This document shows positions 33,113-42,279 of a stretch of DNA of 64,000 bases, one piece after another (position 1 is the stretch's first letter; every line of letters begins with the position of its first letter). The translations under genes were made by a program, and so were the position numbers. The stretch lies in the NCBI RefSeq assembly GCF_001026695.1, contig NZ_LDNB01000014.1, positions 282,184 through 346,183 of the forward strand, in the 5' to 3' direction. The DNA is from Neobacillus vireti. Lineage in GTDB: Bacteria > Bacillota > Bacilli > Bacillales > Cytobacillaceae. The notes beneath the pieces are model-generated. The model was not told where the DNA came from. It did not search any database and was given only the letters and a program-made list of their open reading frames with translations.

Positions 33113-34021
33113 ATGGAAGAAAATCTTGAATTATTAACAACAGAATCACGTAACCAACTATCGATAACGATTGATACGGCCGAGCCAAAGGATATATTGC
33201 GTATCATGAATGACCAGGATCAATTAGTGGCATTAGCCGTCAAAGATGTTTTACCGGAAATAGAGGAAGCCGTTAAATTTGTCTTTGAATCCTTTCAAAA
33301 AGGCGGACGGCTGATTTATGTAGGTGCAGGCACGAGCGGCCGTTTAGGGGTGCTGGATGCAGTCGAATGTCCGCCTACCTTCAGCACTGACCCGGAAATG
33401 GTCCAAGGGATTATCGCCGGTGGAGAAGGTGCGTTCTTGAAAGCGGTGGAAGGAGCGGAGGATCAGCCGGACCTTGGTGCTGCTGACCTGAAGGAAGTGG
33501 GGCTGACAGAAAACGATACCGTTATAGGCATTGCCGCCAGCGGACGGACGCCATACGTGATTGGAGCCCTTCGCTATGCCCGCAGCATCGGGGCGAAAAC
33601 AGTCGCACTTTCATGCAATAAAGATGCTGCCATTAGCAAGGAAGCCGACCAAAGCATTGAGGTGATTGTCGGTCCGGAGGTTCTAACGGGTTCGACTCGC
33701 TTGAAAGCCGGGACAGCGCACAAAATGATTTTGAATATGATCTCCACCTCCTCGATGATTCTTTTAGGAAAAGCCTATGAAAATTTAATGGTCGATGTTC
33801 ATGTGAGCAATCAAAAATTGAAGGAACGGGCAATTGGCATCATTCGAAAAATTACCGGGGTTTCCTATGAAATCGCAGCGGAAACCTTAGAAAAAGCAGA
33901 TCTGCAGGTGAAGACGGCGATCGTCATGATTAAGACAGAGACAACAAAGAAGGAAACAGAACAATTGCTAACAAAAGCGAATGGCTATGTAAAAAAGGCC
34001 ATCGAAAATGAAGAAAAATGA
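33113..34021 (+). CDS. murQ: N-acetylmuramic acid 6-phosphate etherase
   Basis: 302 residues with the MurQ signature: [15 protein letters not shown], then a SIS domain with [37 protein letters not shown] and [17 protein letters not shown]. It cleaves the D-lactyl ether of MurNAc-6-phosphate to give GlcNAc-6-phosphate. ATG 33113 with AGGAGG 10 bases upstream. First gene of the murQ-murR-murP-mupG operon, which recovers cell wall sugars. Confidence 0.96.
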   Translation: MEENLELLTTESRNQLSITIDTAEPKDILRIMNDQDQLVALAVKDVLPEIEEAVKFVFESFQKGGRLIYVGAGTSGRLGVLDAVECPPTFSTDPEMVQGIIAGGEGAFLKAVEGAEDQPDLGAADLKEVGLTENDTVIGIAASGRTPYVIGALRYARSIGAKTVALSCNKDAAISKEADQSIEVIVGPEVLTGSTRLKAGTAHKMILNMISTSSMILLGKAYENLMVDVHVSNQKLKERAIGIIRKITGVSYEIAAETLEKADLQVKTAIVMIKTETTKKETEQLLTKANGYVKKAIENEEK

Positions 34022-34045
34022 TAGGAATGAAAGTGGGTTTATCAG

Positions 34046-34900
34046 ATGGCAGCAGGCGGTCTAAAAATGATTCAAAACATGCTTGAACAGCTTCCAGCTT
34101 CCGAGCGGAAAATTGCTGAATATATTCTTGAAAATCCGCAAAGTGTGTTAAACAGCACGGTCAATGATATCGGAATTCAAGCAAATACAAGTGGCGCTGC
34201 CGTAATTAGGCTTTGCAAGTCACTCGGCATAAATGGGTTTCAAGATTTAAAAGTAAGAATTGCCGGCGATTTAGTGAAGCCTGTCGAACAAGGGTATCGT
34301 GACATTGAGCCCGGTGAATCCTTTTTCACCATCGTTCAGAAGACAACCAGCAATAGTATCCAAAGCATTCGCGATACCGAAGAGATGATCAATTATGAAG
34401 AATTGGAACGAGCAGTTCACACCTTGTTACCGGCGCAAAATGTCCATTTTTTTGGCATTGGCGCTTCCGGTATTATCGCCAAGGATGCCCAGCAGAAATT
34501 CCTGCGGATTCATAAAAATGCAACCGCTTTTACCGATACCCATCTTGTCGCCACCTTAATTGCAAATGCCAATAAGGATGATGTGTTGTTTGGGATTTCT
34601 CATTCCGGGGAGACACCGGAGGTCATTAAAGTGATGGCGCTGGCGAAAGAGCGTGGTATTAAAACAATTAGTTTAACGAAATACGGGCAATCGCAGGTCG
34701 CTTCGCTTGCAGATATTAAACTGTTTACCGCTTATTCCGGGGAAGCGCCGTTTCGTAGTGCGGCCACTTCATCAAGGCTGTCGCAGTTATATTTAATCGA
34801 TATTTTGTTTATGGCGATGGCGACAGTTCAGTACGAGGAAACAATTCAGACGATTGATAAGACAAGAGAAGCCATCCGGTTTATTAAACAAGGGAAATAG
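34046..34900 (+). CDS. murR: MurR/RpiR-family transcriptional regulator
   Basis: 284 residues: an N-terminal RpiR-type helix-turn-helix (LPASERKIAEYILENP, NTSGAAVIRLCKSLG) and a C-terminal SIS domain (HFFGIGASGIIAKDAQQKF, GISHSGETPEVIKV) that would bind MurNAc-6-phosphate or a related sugar phosphate. By position it regulates its own operon, probably through the inverted repeats before murQ. ATG 34046 has a weak site; ATG 34067 is an alternative. It starts 24 bases after murQ. Confidence 0.9.
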   Translation: MAAGGLKMIQNMLEQLPASERKIAEYILENPQSVLNSTVNDIGIQANTSGAAVIRLCKSLGINGFQDLKVRIAGDLVKPVEQGYRDIEPGESFFTIVQKTTSNSIQSIRDTEEMINYEELERAVHTLLPAQNVHFFGIGASGIIAKDAQQKFLRIHKNATAFTDTHLVATLIANANKDDVLFGISHSGETPEVIKVMALAKERGIKTISLTKYGQSQVASLADIKLFTAYSGEAPFRSAATSSRLSQLYLIDILFMAMATVQYEETIQTIDKTREAIRFIKQGK

Positions 34901-34976
34901 ACTTTCAGGGAGGTGATGTGCACACCATTCTGTTTCTTATTTTTAAAAAATTTCAACAGAGAGAAGGGGAATTAGC

Positions 34977-36338
34977 ATGGCTGGAGAGAATAAAATTTTA
35001 GCCGAAAAGATTCTTGAACAATTAGGCGGACCAGCGAATATTGGCAATTACACACATTGTATGACAAGGCTCCGCGTGACACCAAATGATGAGTCGAAGG
35101 TCAACAAGGCGGCAATTAAGAAAATTGATGGGGTACTTGGGGTAGTCGAAGAAGAGACACTCCAAATTATTCTCGGTCCTGGAAAAGTTAATAGAGTGAC
35201 AGAAGAGTTTGGTAAGTTAGTAGATGCAGCAGGCGGGATTGACTTAAAAGCAAAGGCAGCGAGCAACAAGGCTGAAATTAACAAAAAAAATGCGACACCA
35301 TTTAAGCTGTTTTTACGAAAAATCTCAAGTATCTTCATTCCATTAATCCCGGCACTTGTCGCCTCCGGATTAATTACAGGGATTACAAAGGCAATCATTC
35401 AAGCTGGATGGCTGGCAGGGGATTCCCAGCTTGCGACCATCTTAACGGTCATTGGCGGCGGATTATTTGGTTACCTTGGAATTTTGGTAGGTATTAATGC
35501 GGCAAAGGAATTTGGCGGATCACCAGCACTTGGGGCACTTGCCGGTATTTTAATTATTAACCCAGCTGTAGCGGGAATTAAATTGTTCGGAGCGGATTTG
35601 CTTCCTGGACGCGGCGGTTTGATTGGCGTTCTGTTTGCGGCGATTTTTATTGCCCTTGTCGAAAAACGAGTTCGCAAGTTTGTTCCACAATCTCTTGATC
35701 TATTTATCACACCAACGGTTGCTTTATTGGTTACTGGTATTGTTACTTATCTTGTATTTATGCCGCTTGGTGGTTTGGTTTCAGATGCTATCACAAAAGG
35801 ATTAACCTCTCTCCTTGATATGGGTGGTGTAGTAGCAGGCTTTGTCCTTGGGGCAACCTTCCTGCCGCTCGTCGTTACTGGTTTACATCAGGGCTTAACA
35901 CCTATACATCTTGAGTTAATTAATTCTACAGGCATTGACCCGCTTCTTCCTATCTTAGCAATGGGTGGTGCCGGGCAAGTCGGAGCTGCGTTTGCGATTT
36001 ACTTTAAGACGAAGAAAACTCGCCTAAAAAGAGCGATTGGCGGTGGTCTGCCTGCAGGAATTCTCGGTATCGGGGAGCCGCTTATTTTCGGGGTAACGTT
36101 ACCATTAGGCCGTCCATTCTTAACTGCTTGTCTTGGAGCCGGTGTCGGCGGAGCCTTCCAAGCAGCGTTCAAAATCGCAACGACCGCAATCGGCGTATCT
36201 GGATTACCACTTGCGTTCCTTGTTGTAACAGGTCAAGTTCTCCTTTATTTACTAGGGGTATTGATTGCTTATGCAGCCGGTTTCTTGTTTACGTACCTAT
36301 TCGGTTTCAAAGACGACATGGCTGGTGAATTTGAGTGA
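34977..36338 (+). CDS. murP: PTS MurNAc-type EIIBC permease
   Basis: 453 residues: an EIIB domain (about 1-85) with the phosphorylated Cys in NYTHCMTRLRV, then an EIIC domain of the glucose/sucrose superfamily with about ten membrane segments (IPLIPALVASGLITG, GVTGLHQG-like VVTGLHQGLTPIH, GEPLIFGVTLPL). No EIIA is fused, as in B. subtilis MurP, so EIIA must come from another system. Imports and phosphorylates MurNAc or MurNAc-GlcNAc disaccharide. ATG 34977 has AGAAGGGG. A short GTG-initiated frame with a strong AGGGAGG site starts at 34918 and overlaps the murP start. Confidence 0.93.
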   Translation: MAGENKILAEKILEQLGGPANIGNYTHCMTRLRVTPNDESKVNKAAIKKIDGVLGVVEEETLQIILGPGKVNRVTEEFGKLVDAAGGIDLKAKAASNKAEINKKNATPFKLFLRKISSIFIPLIPALVASGLITGITKAIIQAGWLAGDSQLATILTVIGGGLFGYLGILVGINAAKEFGGSPALGALAGILIINPAVAGIKLFGADLLPGRGGLIGVLFAAIFIALVEKRVRKFVPQSLDLFITPTVALLVTGIVTYLVFMPLGGLVSDAITKGLTSLLDMGGVVAGFVLGATFLPLVVTGLHQGLTPIHLELINSTGIDPLLPILAMGGAGQVGAAFAIYFKTKKTRLKRAIGGGLPAGILGIGEPLIFGVTLPLGRPFLTACLGAGVGGAFQAAFKIATTAIGVSGLPLAFLVVTGQVLLYLLGVLIAYAAGFLFTYLFGFKDDMAGEFE

Positions 36339-37336
36339 TTGGCATTTCCTTTTATTTAAATGATCCGTTAGCTGCGGCTCGGATCGAACTTGCTGGAAAA
36401 AAAGGTGTGAAGCGAGCGTTTACCTCGCTTCACATTCCTGAAGAGTCCGGGGACTTAGCGGGCCGTGCTCGACATTTGCTACAAACGGCAAAGGAAGCTG
36501 GAATCGAGGTTTATGCAGATGTATCGGCGCGGACACCTGCCCATTTGGGATTGGAGAGTTTGGATGAGTTAAAATCTTTAGGGGTAATCGGTCTGCGCTT
36601 AGATGATTTTTTTGAGCACGAAACGATTTTGAGCCTGGCGAAGGATTTTAAGCTTGCGCTTAACTCTAGTATATTGTTTGAGGAGGATTTGCAGGCTCTG
36701 ATTGCAGGCGGGTTAACGGCTAGTCAGCTGCTCGCCTGGCATAATTTCTATCCGAGGCGTGAAACTGGATTAGCTGAATCCTTTTTCAATAAGCAAAATG
36801 AGCTATTTAAACGGTATGGGATTCCTGTCAGTGCTTATATACCAGGGGACGGGGAGAAACGCGGTCCGTTGTTTGAAGGGCTGCCCACTCTTGAGGACCA
36901 TCGTGAAATGGATCCATTTATGGCAGCGCTGGAATTGTTCCAGGCCGGTGTCGAAGATGTCTATATCGGTGATCCTGAGGTAAGTGCCGGTCTTTTGGAA
37001 AAATTAATCGAGTTTGACCGTCATCGTCAGGTTTCGATTCGAGTCGAAGGGTTTCAAAAGGGAGAGTTCCAGCTTCGCCCGGATTTTTCCCGTGATGTCC
37101 TTCGGTTGATGGATACGAGAAGTGCAGATGCAGTCGCCCCTGAAAATACGGGTGCGAGGCCTGTAGGCACTATAACGAGAGACAATGATCGCTACGGACG
37201 CTATCGCGGCGAGGTCCAAATCACACTTCACGACCTGCCAGCCGATGAGCGAGTCAACGTAATTGGAAGAGTAATAGAAGAAGACCTGCCAATTCTCAAC
37301 ATCCTCAAACCAGGGCAAAATATTAAATTAATTTAG
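36335..37336 (+). CDS. mupG: DUF871 protein, probable 6-phospho-N-acetylmuramidase MupG
   Basis: 333 residues of the DUF871 family: an N-terminal TIM barrel (ISFYLNDPLA, LGVIGLRLDDFF, LLAWHNFYPRRETGL, KRGPLFEGLPTLEDHR) and a C-terminal cyclophilin-like domain (ENTGARPVGTITRDNDRYGRYRG region, seen as RPVGTITRDNDRYGRY). In S. aureus MupG splits MurNAc-6P-GlcNAc and lies with murQ, murP and murR, as here. GTG 36335 overlaps the murP stop (GTGA), so translation is coupled. The operon would thus import the disaccharide, split it, then remove lactate with MurQ. Confidence 0.88.
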   Translation: MIGISFYLNDPLAAARIELAGKKGVKRAFTSLHIPEESGDLAGRARHLLQTAKEAGIEVYADVSARTPAHLGLESLDELKSLGVIGLRLDDFFEHETILSLAKDFKLALNSSILFEEDLQALIAGGLTASQLLAWHNFYPRRETGLAESFFNKQNELFKRYGIPVSAYIPGDGEKRGPLFEGLPTLEDHREMDPFMAALELFQAGVEDVYIGDPEVSAGLLEKLIEFDRHRQVSIRVEGFQKGEFQLRPDFSRDVLRLMDTRSADAVAPENTGARPVGTITRDNDRYGRYRGEVQITLHDLPADERVNVIGRVIEEDLPILNILKPGQNIKLI

Positions 37337-37369
37337 GACAAGGGGGCAGCTCCTTGTCCCATTTTTTTT
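37336..37369 (+). terminator. Terminator of the mur operon
   Basis: GGACAAGG (37336-37343) pairs with CCTTGTCC and is followed by eight T residues. Confidence 0.9.
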
Positions 37370-37439
37370 AATTTGGACGCAGTGCCTGTTCCAAAAAACG
37401 ACAGGACCTTTCCAATTGTTTTAGGCGGTAAAAAGGCTA

Positions 37440-37600
37440 TTAAAAGTGAATGTTGATTTCCGTTCCAGGCGCTTCGCTTTCCGCGGGGCGGGCGGTGAGC
37501 CTCCTCGGCAAGCGCCTGCGGGGTCTCACCTGTCCCGCTGCTCCCGCAGGAGTCTCGCTGTATCCACGTCCAATCAACATTGCGCTCAAAATCAACAATG
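37440..37600. repeat. Bacillaceae-type GC-rich intergenic repeat
   Basis: GC-rich block in an AT-rich spacer with CAGGCGCTTCGCTTTCCGCG, GGGCGGTGAGCCTCCTCGG, GCAAGCGCCTGCGGGGTCTC and GCTCCCGCAGGAGTCTCGC. It is bounded by the near-inverted words GTTGATT and AATCAAC. Elements of this type are widespread in Bacillaceae genomes (from memory). Only one copy lies in this window. Confidence 0.65.
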
Positions 37601-37624
37601 TGCTTTAACACAGCCTTTCATAAA

Positions 37625-39217
37625 TTAACTTTTTACCTGGGTTTTGCAATAAACATCAACAAAGTGAGCAGGGTTTAATTTTTCACCCGTTACACGGCTA
37701 ATTTTTTCATTCCAGTTATAAAGGGCAGCTGGTTTGAAGAATTGATTGATGAGCATTTCTCCCGTTTCTTTTGTGAAAAATTCAGGAGAAATCTTCGTTT
37801 CAATATGACGTTGAAGCTGTGCTGCCATTAATTCTCCAAGTAGATAATTTTGGTAGTAAACAGGTGCGAGTGTAAAATGAATTTTTGCAGCCCAATCGGG
37901 ATTATCAGTTTCATCAGGAGGAGTGACTAGCTGAACTTCCTTTACTGTTTTCCACCATAAAGCGTTTAAATCTTGATCGGGATTTTCGTACAGTTCTTTT
38001 TCAAAAAATACAAAGGTTATTATCCATCTTGCTGCAATAAGCATTTGTAACTGTTGGAACTTTTCTAATTCAGGAGCAAGTCCATTTACTGTTGCTTCAT
38101 CAACTTGTAAGAAGCGCTTTAACCACCGAGGGTCTTTGCCCATTTTTCCAAATAACATCGCGATCGATTCGGTTGTTAAGGTATGACTTGCTGTACGTAA
38201 TCCGAATGGAAGGCTAGAGTCTACATATTTGAAATAAGCCGCATGGCCAAACTCATGTAGGTTCGTTTCCATCCAATACGCATCTTCCATTAAGTTACAA
38301 AGGACACGAACGTCACCTTCGCGGTCAATATCCGTGCAAAAGGCCGTTGGGTTTTTCTTTTCTCTAGGGAACAAATCGCTTTTTGCAAATAGGTCATCAA
38401 TTTCGATTCCCATTGAGTTAAACGTATCTGTTGTGATTTGGACAAGATCCTTCCCTTGGTAAAAAGGATCTAGATTGGTTGAATTAGATGGTGGTGCCTC
38501 TTGGAAAAAGGGATCGACATAATGCCAAGGGCGTATATCCTCTGGATTAATCCCAAATCTAGTTGCTAAACGTTCATCTAGTTCTTTCTTCATCGCGCGG
38601 TAGGCTTCATCTGATTGAGCAATAAGTTCGTTGAAAATAGCGAAGACCTCGTCACGGTCAAGTTCTTGAAGAGCAAAGCCCATTTGATGATGGTTATCAT
38701 ACCCGAGTAGTTGTGCAGCTTCATTGCGCTTCTTCACAAGCTCAAGCAGGCCTTTTTCTACGACTTTACCAACTTCCTTGCTTGCAAACCATACTTTTTT
38801 GCGTAATTCTTGGTCATCACTATAAATTAATATCTCTCGAATATCATTGGCAGAATACTTCTTGCCATCCACAACAGGAGCGTATGTGTTAAATAATAAA
38901 TTTAGTTCAGAAGAGCGTTTTGATAAATCAGCAATCACTTCTTCAGGGAGCTGGTTACCTTCCATTTCGCTTAGTAGAAGTTGAAGCTGACGTTTTTCGA
39001 TCTCCGTTACGTTTTCCGTTGATAGAAATTGTTTTGTTTTCTCGTATAAATCTTTTGAAGAGAATAAAAGATTGTAACGAGTTTCAGCTTCACTTAATTT
39101 AGCAGCCCACTCAGGGTCTCCAGTTGTTTGGGCCATCCAGCTTGACCCGGCCCCATCTTTATATAATACTTGCATTTGGTCATTGATATCTTTTAAAAAT
39201 GTTTGTAGTGTTTCCAT
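37625..39217 (-). CDS. M3/M2-type zinc metallopeptidase (oligoendopeptidase-like)
   Basis: 530-residue cytosolic peptidase with the zinc motif HEFGHAAYF and a downstream Glu (TTESIAMLFG). The helical N-terminus and the spacing fit the M3/M2 clan (oligoendopeptidase F or peptidyl-dipeptidase type). Tyr/His residues for substrate binding are likely in the HYVDPFFQ and PVYYQNYLLGEL segments. No signal peptide, so it would act on short peptides in the cytosol. ATG 39217 is preferred over 39250; AAAGG lies 10-12 bases upstream. Single gene. Confidence 0.85.
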   Translation of the reverse strand: METLQTFLKDINDQMQVLYKDGAGSSWMAQTTGDPEWAAKLSEAETRYNLLFSSKDLYEKTKQFLSTENVTEIEKRQLQLLLSEMEGNQLPEEVIADLSKRSSELNLLFNTYAPVVDGKKYSANDIREILIYSDDQELRKKVWFASKEVGKVVEKGLLELVKKRNEAAQLLGYDNHHQMGFALQELDRDEVFAIFNELIAQSDEAYRAMKKELDERLATRFGINPEDIRPWHYVDPFFQEAPPSNSTNLDPFYQGKDLVQITTDTFNSMGIEIDDLFAKSDLFPREKKNPTAFCTDIDREGDVRVLCNLMEDAYWMETNLHEFGHAAYFKYVDSSLPFGLRTASHTLTTESIAMLFGKMGKDPRWLKRFLQVDEATVNGLAPELEKFQQLQMLIAARWIITFVFFEKELYENPDQDLNALWWKTVKEVQLVTPPDETDNPDWAAKIHFTLAPVYYQNYLLGELMAAQLQRHIETKISPEFFTKETGEMLINQFFKPAALYNWNEKISRVTGEKLNPAHFVDVYCKTQVKS

Positions 39218-39324
39218 ATGTATCACAACCTTTCTATATTTAAGTATCACAATAGTAACATTATTAAGTATTCGTTAAAGATATTCTTAAACCTTTTAAA
39301 GCTTATAAATTTTTTGTTTTCATT

Positions 39325-40041
39325 TCATGATAAATTCCCACCGCGTTCTTTATTGGTATTATTTTTTTTAGATATATACAGCTTTTTAGTATTATCTAAT
39401 CCAGCATAAAAAACCTCTGAACAATCTTTGATGTTTTGCTTATTCAGTTCAGATGTTAGCCATTCTTTATCTAATCCAGCATCTGTTAAGTTTTCCTCCA
39501 TTATCGTCCCATCAATGATAATATCTTTTTCAAGACCTGTACTTGTTGTGTGAATGTTCATATGAGAGGGGGTTAGCGGCTTTTTATCTGATTTGGGTAA
39601 TACAGAAAAATTTCCATCTGCTTCCATGATAGCGAATTCGACGTCTGCCACATTGAAGGCATCTTTTTCTCTTAATTTCATCTTTAATTCATTTATGGTC
39701 AATTTCATTTTCTTCATATTTTCATCCACTATGGTTCCATTTTCAATTAAAGTTACCGGTTCAGAATTGATTAGCTTCCTAAATGTGAGGTTTTTCATGC
39801 TTAAGTATCCGGTGAATATAGTTAAGAAGGAAAATAACAATAAGGCGGTAGTAGCTGATAGTGTGGCAAACTGCTTATCAATGATGGCATTTGCGACGAT
39901 TGAACCCATTGAAACACCCATAATAAAATCAAAAAAGGTCATTTTTGATATAAGCTTTGTGCCTATTTTTCGGGTTAAAAATAATGCTAAAACATATATT
40001 AAAATTCCTTTTACTATTGTAATGAAGAAAATATTTTCCAA
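39325..40041 (-). CDS. DUF421 (YetF/YrbG-like) membrane protein
   Basis: 238 residues: three membrane segments at the N-terminus (IVKGILIYVLALFL, FFDFIMGVSMGSIVAN, TALLLFSFLTIFTGYL), then the DUF421 cytosolic domain with EPVTLIENGTIVDENMKKM, MKLREKDAFNVADVEFAIMEADGNFSVLP (seen as LREKDAFNVADVEFAIME) and a C-terminal YetF-type domain. Several paralogues are usual in bacilli, some linked to spore membranes; the function is unknown. Single gene. Confidence 0.87.
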   Translation of the reverse strand: MENIFFITIVKGILIYVLALFLTRKIGTKLISKMTFFDFIMGVSMGSIVANAIIDKQFATLSATTALLLFSFLTIFTGYLSMKNLTFRKLINSEPVTLIENGTIVDENMKKMKLTINELKMKLREKDAFNVADVEFAIMEADGNFSVLPKSDKKPLTPSHMNIHTTSTGLEKDIIIDGTIMEENLTDAGLDKEWLTSELNKQNIKDCSEVFYAGLDNTKKLYISKKNNTNKERGGNLS

Positions 40042-40355
40042 ATTTGTTCAACCTCTCTTATATTTTATTATCTTCTATAGATAGTAGTATAAGTGGGGTA
40101 TTAATAGGATATTCATTTGTTCAACCGATATTTTATTAAAAATCAAGGTAAAACAGAGTTAAGAAGGATATCCACGCAAACAGTTAGGAGCAATTAATCC
40201 AAGAAGCCCACCTTCGATGGCGGGCTTCATTTCATTTGATTACGGCTTGCTGCTTTTATATTTTCAATCATCTGTCATCGTTGTTCATACTCAGTTCATA
40301 AAAGTCATTTATCATTCTTGTATATTCAGTTATATAAGAAAAGGGAGGATTTGCA
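40042..40355. other. Intergenic region before the ABC exporter genes
   Basis: Contains an orphan hairpin at 40203-40229 (GAAGCCC...CGGGCTTC followed by ATTTCATTT), which looks like a terminator with no gene reading into it on the plus strand. No clear promoter for the ABC genes was recognised. Confidence 0.5.
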
Positions 40356-41387
40356 TTGAGTAATAATCAAGGAAAGAAACTATTGGCAGTCAATGGTGAT
40401 TGGGCCGTTGAAGCGTGTGGATTGGTCAAATCTTTTGGAACGAATCGTGCGGTTGATGGAGTAGATTTAAAAGTTCCAACTGGTTCTATCTACGGTGTGC
40501 TTGGTCCCAATGGTGCGGGCAAGACCACTACAATCCGCATGCTGGCAACCTTACTGCGAGCGGACGAAGGGTCTGCACGGATCTTTGGATATGATGTCGT
40601 GAAGGAGGCGCAAATCGTGCGCCAATTGATTGGAGTGACCGGTCAGTATGCCTCAGTCGATGAGTCACTCAGCGCTACTGAGAATCTGGTCATCTTCTCA
40701 CAACTTCTTGGATTAGGCCGTTCAGCGGCAAAGCGAAAGGCGGCAGAACTGTTGGAGGAATTTGGCTTAACGGAAGCTGCGAAGCGTCCCTTAAAAAACT
40801 TCTCCGGCGGTATGCGTCGCCGGCTGGATCTAGCGGCCAGCTTAATCGCGCAGCCACCACTAATCTTCCTAGATGAACCGACTACGGGCCTAGATCCGCG
40901 AACACGTAATCAGATGTGGGAAACTATCCGCCGATTGGTCAAGGAGGGTTCAACCGTACTGTTAACAACACAATATCTGCAAGAAGCGGATGAATTGGCA
41001 GATCGGATTGCGGTTATTGATCATGGTCGAGTTGTTGCGGAAGGTACTGTGAATGAACTGAAAGCATCTGTTGGCACATCATCGTTGTATTTGGGCATCA
41101 AAAATTTACAGGACTTACAGGCCGCCCGTCAGATTGTTGAGCGGGTGCTAAATGTTGGGTCATCCGTTTCAACAGAAGACGGGAAGATTATCGCTCCAAT
41201 GGCAGATGCTGACCGAGTCACTGATCTGCTCATCGCCATCCGCGGTGCGGGAATCCAATTAGCGGAGCTAAGTGTGCAGAAACCGACCCTGGATGAGGTT
41301 TTTCTAACCATCACGGGCCATGGTGTTCAGGAGGACGCATCAAAGGCGTCAGATAAATCGCAAAAAGAAGGAGTGGGAAGAGGATGA
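40356..41387 (+). CDS. DrrA-type ABC transporter ATP-binding protein
   Basis: 343 residues: an ABC domain with Walker A GPNGAGKTTT, Q-loop VTGQYASVDE, signature FSGGMRRRLD, Walker B LIFLDEPTTGLDP and H-loop LLTTQYLQEADE, then a C-terminal extension typical of daunorubicin-type exporters (ELSVQKPTLDEVFLTITGH). It would power drug or lipid export with the permease that follows. TTG 40356 has GGGAGG 7 bases upstream. Base composition seems more GC-rich than the neighbours. Confidence 0.92.
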   Translation: MSNNQGKKLLAVNGDWAVEACGLVKSFGTNRAVDGVDLKVPTGSIYGVLGPNGAGKTTTIRMLATLLRADEGSARIFGYDVVKEAQIVRQLIGVTGQYASVDESLSATENLVIFSQLLGLGRSAAKRKAAELLEEFGLTEAAKRPLKNFSGGMRRRLDLAASLIAQPPLIFLDEPTTGLDPRTRNQMWETIRRLVKEGSTVLLTTQYLQEADELADRIAVIDHGRVVAEGTVNELKASVGTSSLYLGIKNLQDLQAARQIVERVLNVGSSVSTEDGKIIAPMADADRVTDLLIAIRGAGIQLAELSVQKPTLDEVFLTITGHGVQEDASKASDKSQKEGVGRG

Positions 41388-42199
41388 AAAGTACTTCTAA
41401 TACACCAGCTACCGACCGTCGACTACGTAACAAAATGAGCTTCAGCCAGACTGTAAGTAACTCGCTAACAATGGCCTATCGCGGCCTTTTAAAGATTCGG
41501 CGCACACCTGAGCAATTGTTCGACGTCACGCTTCAGCCTATCATCTTCACCCTGATGTTTACCTACATTTTTGGCGGAGCCATCTCCGGAAACGTGCAAA
41601 GCTATTTGCCCGTCATCATTCCCGGTATCCTCGTACAGACGGTAATTACGACCTCTATCGTCACCGGTGTTCAACTGCGTGAGGACATGGATAAGGGTGT
41701 ATTCGACCGATTCAAGTCACTGCCTATCGCACGTATTGCTCCGCTTTCGGGCGCACTGTTGGCAGACACCATCCGGTATACAATTGCTACCGTGCTCACT
41801 TTCACCATGGGGTATATCATGGGCTATCGACCTGATGGAGGTCTAGGGCATGTTGCTATCGCCGCGTTGCTTGTAATTGTTTGTGCCTGGTCCATCAGTT
41901 GGATCTTTGCTTTCTTTGGTGTGATTGCGCGTACGGCTTCAAGCGTACAAGGAATCTCCATGATTGTGCTATTTCCGCTTACGTTTCTATCCAATGCTTT
42001 TGTACCGGCAGAGACATTGCCCAAATTGCTTCAGTGGTTTGTGAAAATCAACCCAATCTCGCACCTTGTTACAGCCGTCAGAGACCTTTCCAACTCAGGT
42101 ACCATTGGTTGGGACTTAACCATCTCTCTGATTGGAGCGGCGGTTATTGTGGCGATCTTCGCACCTCTTACGGTACGTGCCTATATGCGCAGGACTTAG
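41384..42199 (+). CDS. DrrB-type ABC-2 permease
   Basis: 271 residues with six membrane segments of the ABC-2 type. Conserved stretches are RTPEQLFDVTLQPIIF, YLPVIIPGILVQT, GVFDRFKSLPIAR and PLTFLSNAFVPAETLPK, all typical of DrrB. The ATG at 41384 overlaps the ATPase stop (ATGA). Together they form an exporter of unknown substrate; the two-component genes follow 80 bases on and may control it. Confidence 0.92.
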   Translation: MKSTSNTPATDRRLRNKMSFSQTVSNSLTMAYRGLLKIRRTPEQLFDVTLQPIIFTLMFTYIFGGAISGNVQSYLPVIIPGILVQTVITTSIVTGVQLREDMDKGVFDRFKSLPIARIAPLSGALLADTIRYTIATVLTFTMGYIMGYRPDGGLGHVAIAALLVIVCAWSISWIFAFFGVIARTASSVQGISMIVLFPLTFLSNAFVPAETLPKLLQWFVKINPISHLVTAVRDLSNSGTIGWDLTISLIGAAVIVAIFAPLTVRAYMRRT

Positions 42200-42279
42200 T
42201 TGAGGGAATAATCATCCGTTGACAACTCACCCTGACCAGATATAGCCTTATTTAAAACGTTTATGAAGGAATGAAAACA

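Noticed and set aside
37446..37628. Coding frames in the GC-rich repeat on both strands
   Set aside because: They follow the repeat's base composition and have no start signals.
39593..40084. 163-codon plus-strand frame opposite the DUF421 gene
   Set aside because: Antisense shadow of a clear membrane protein gene.
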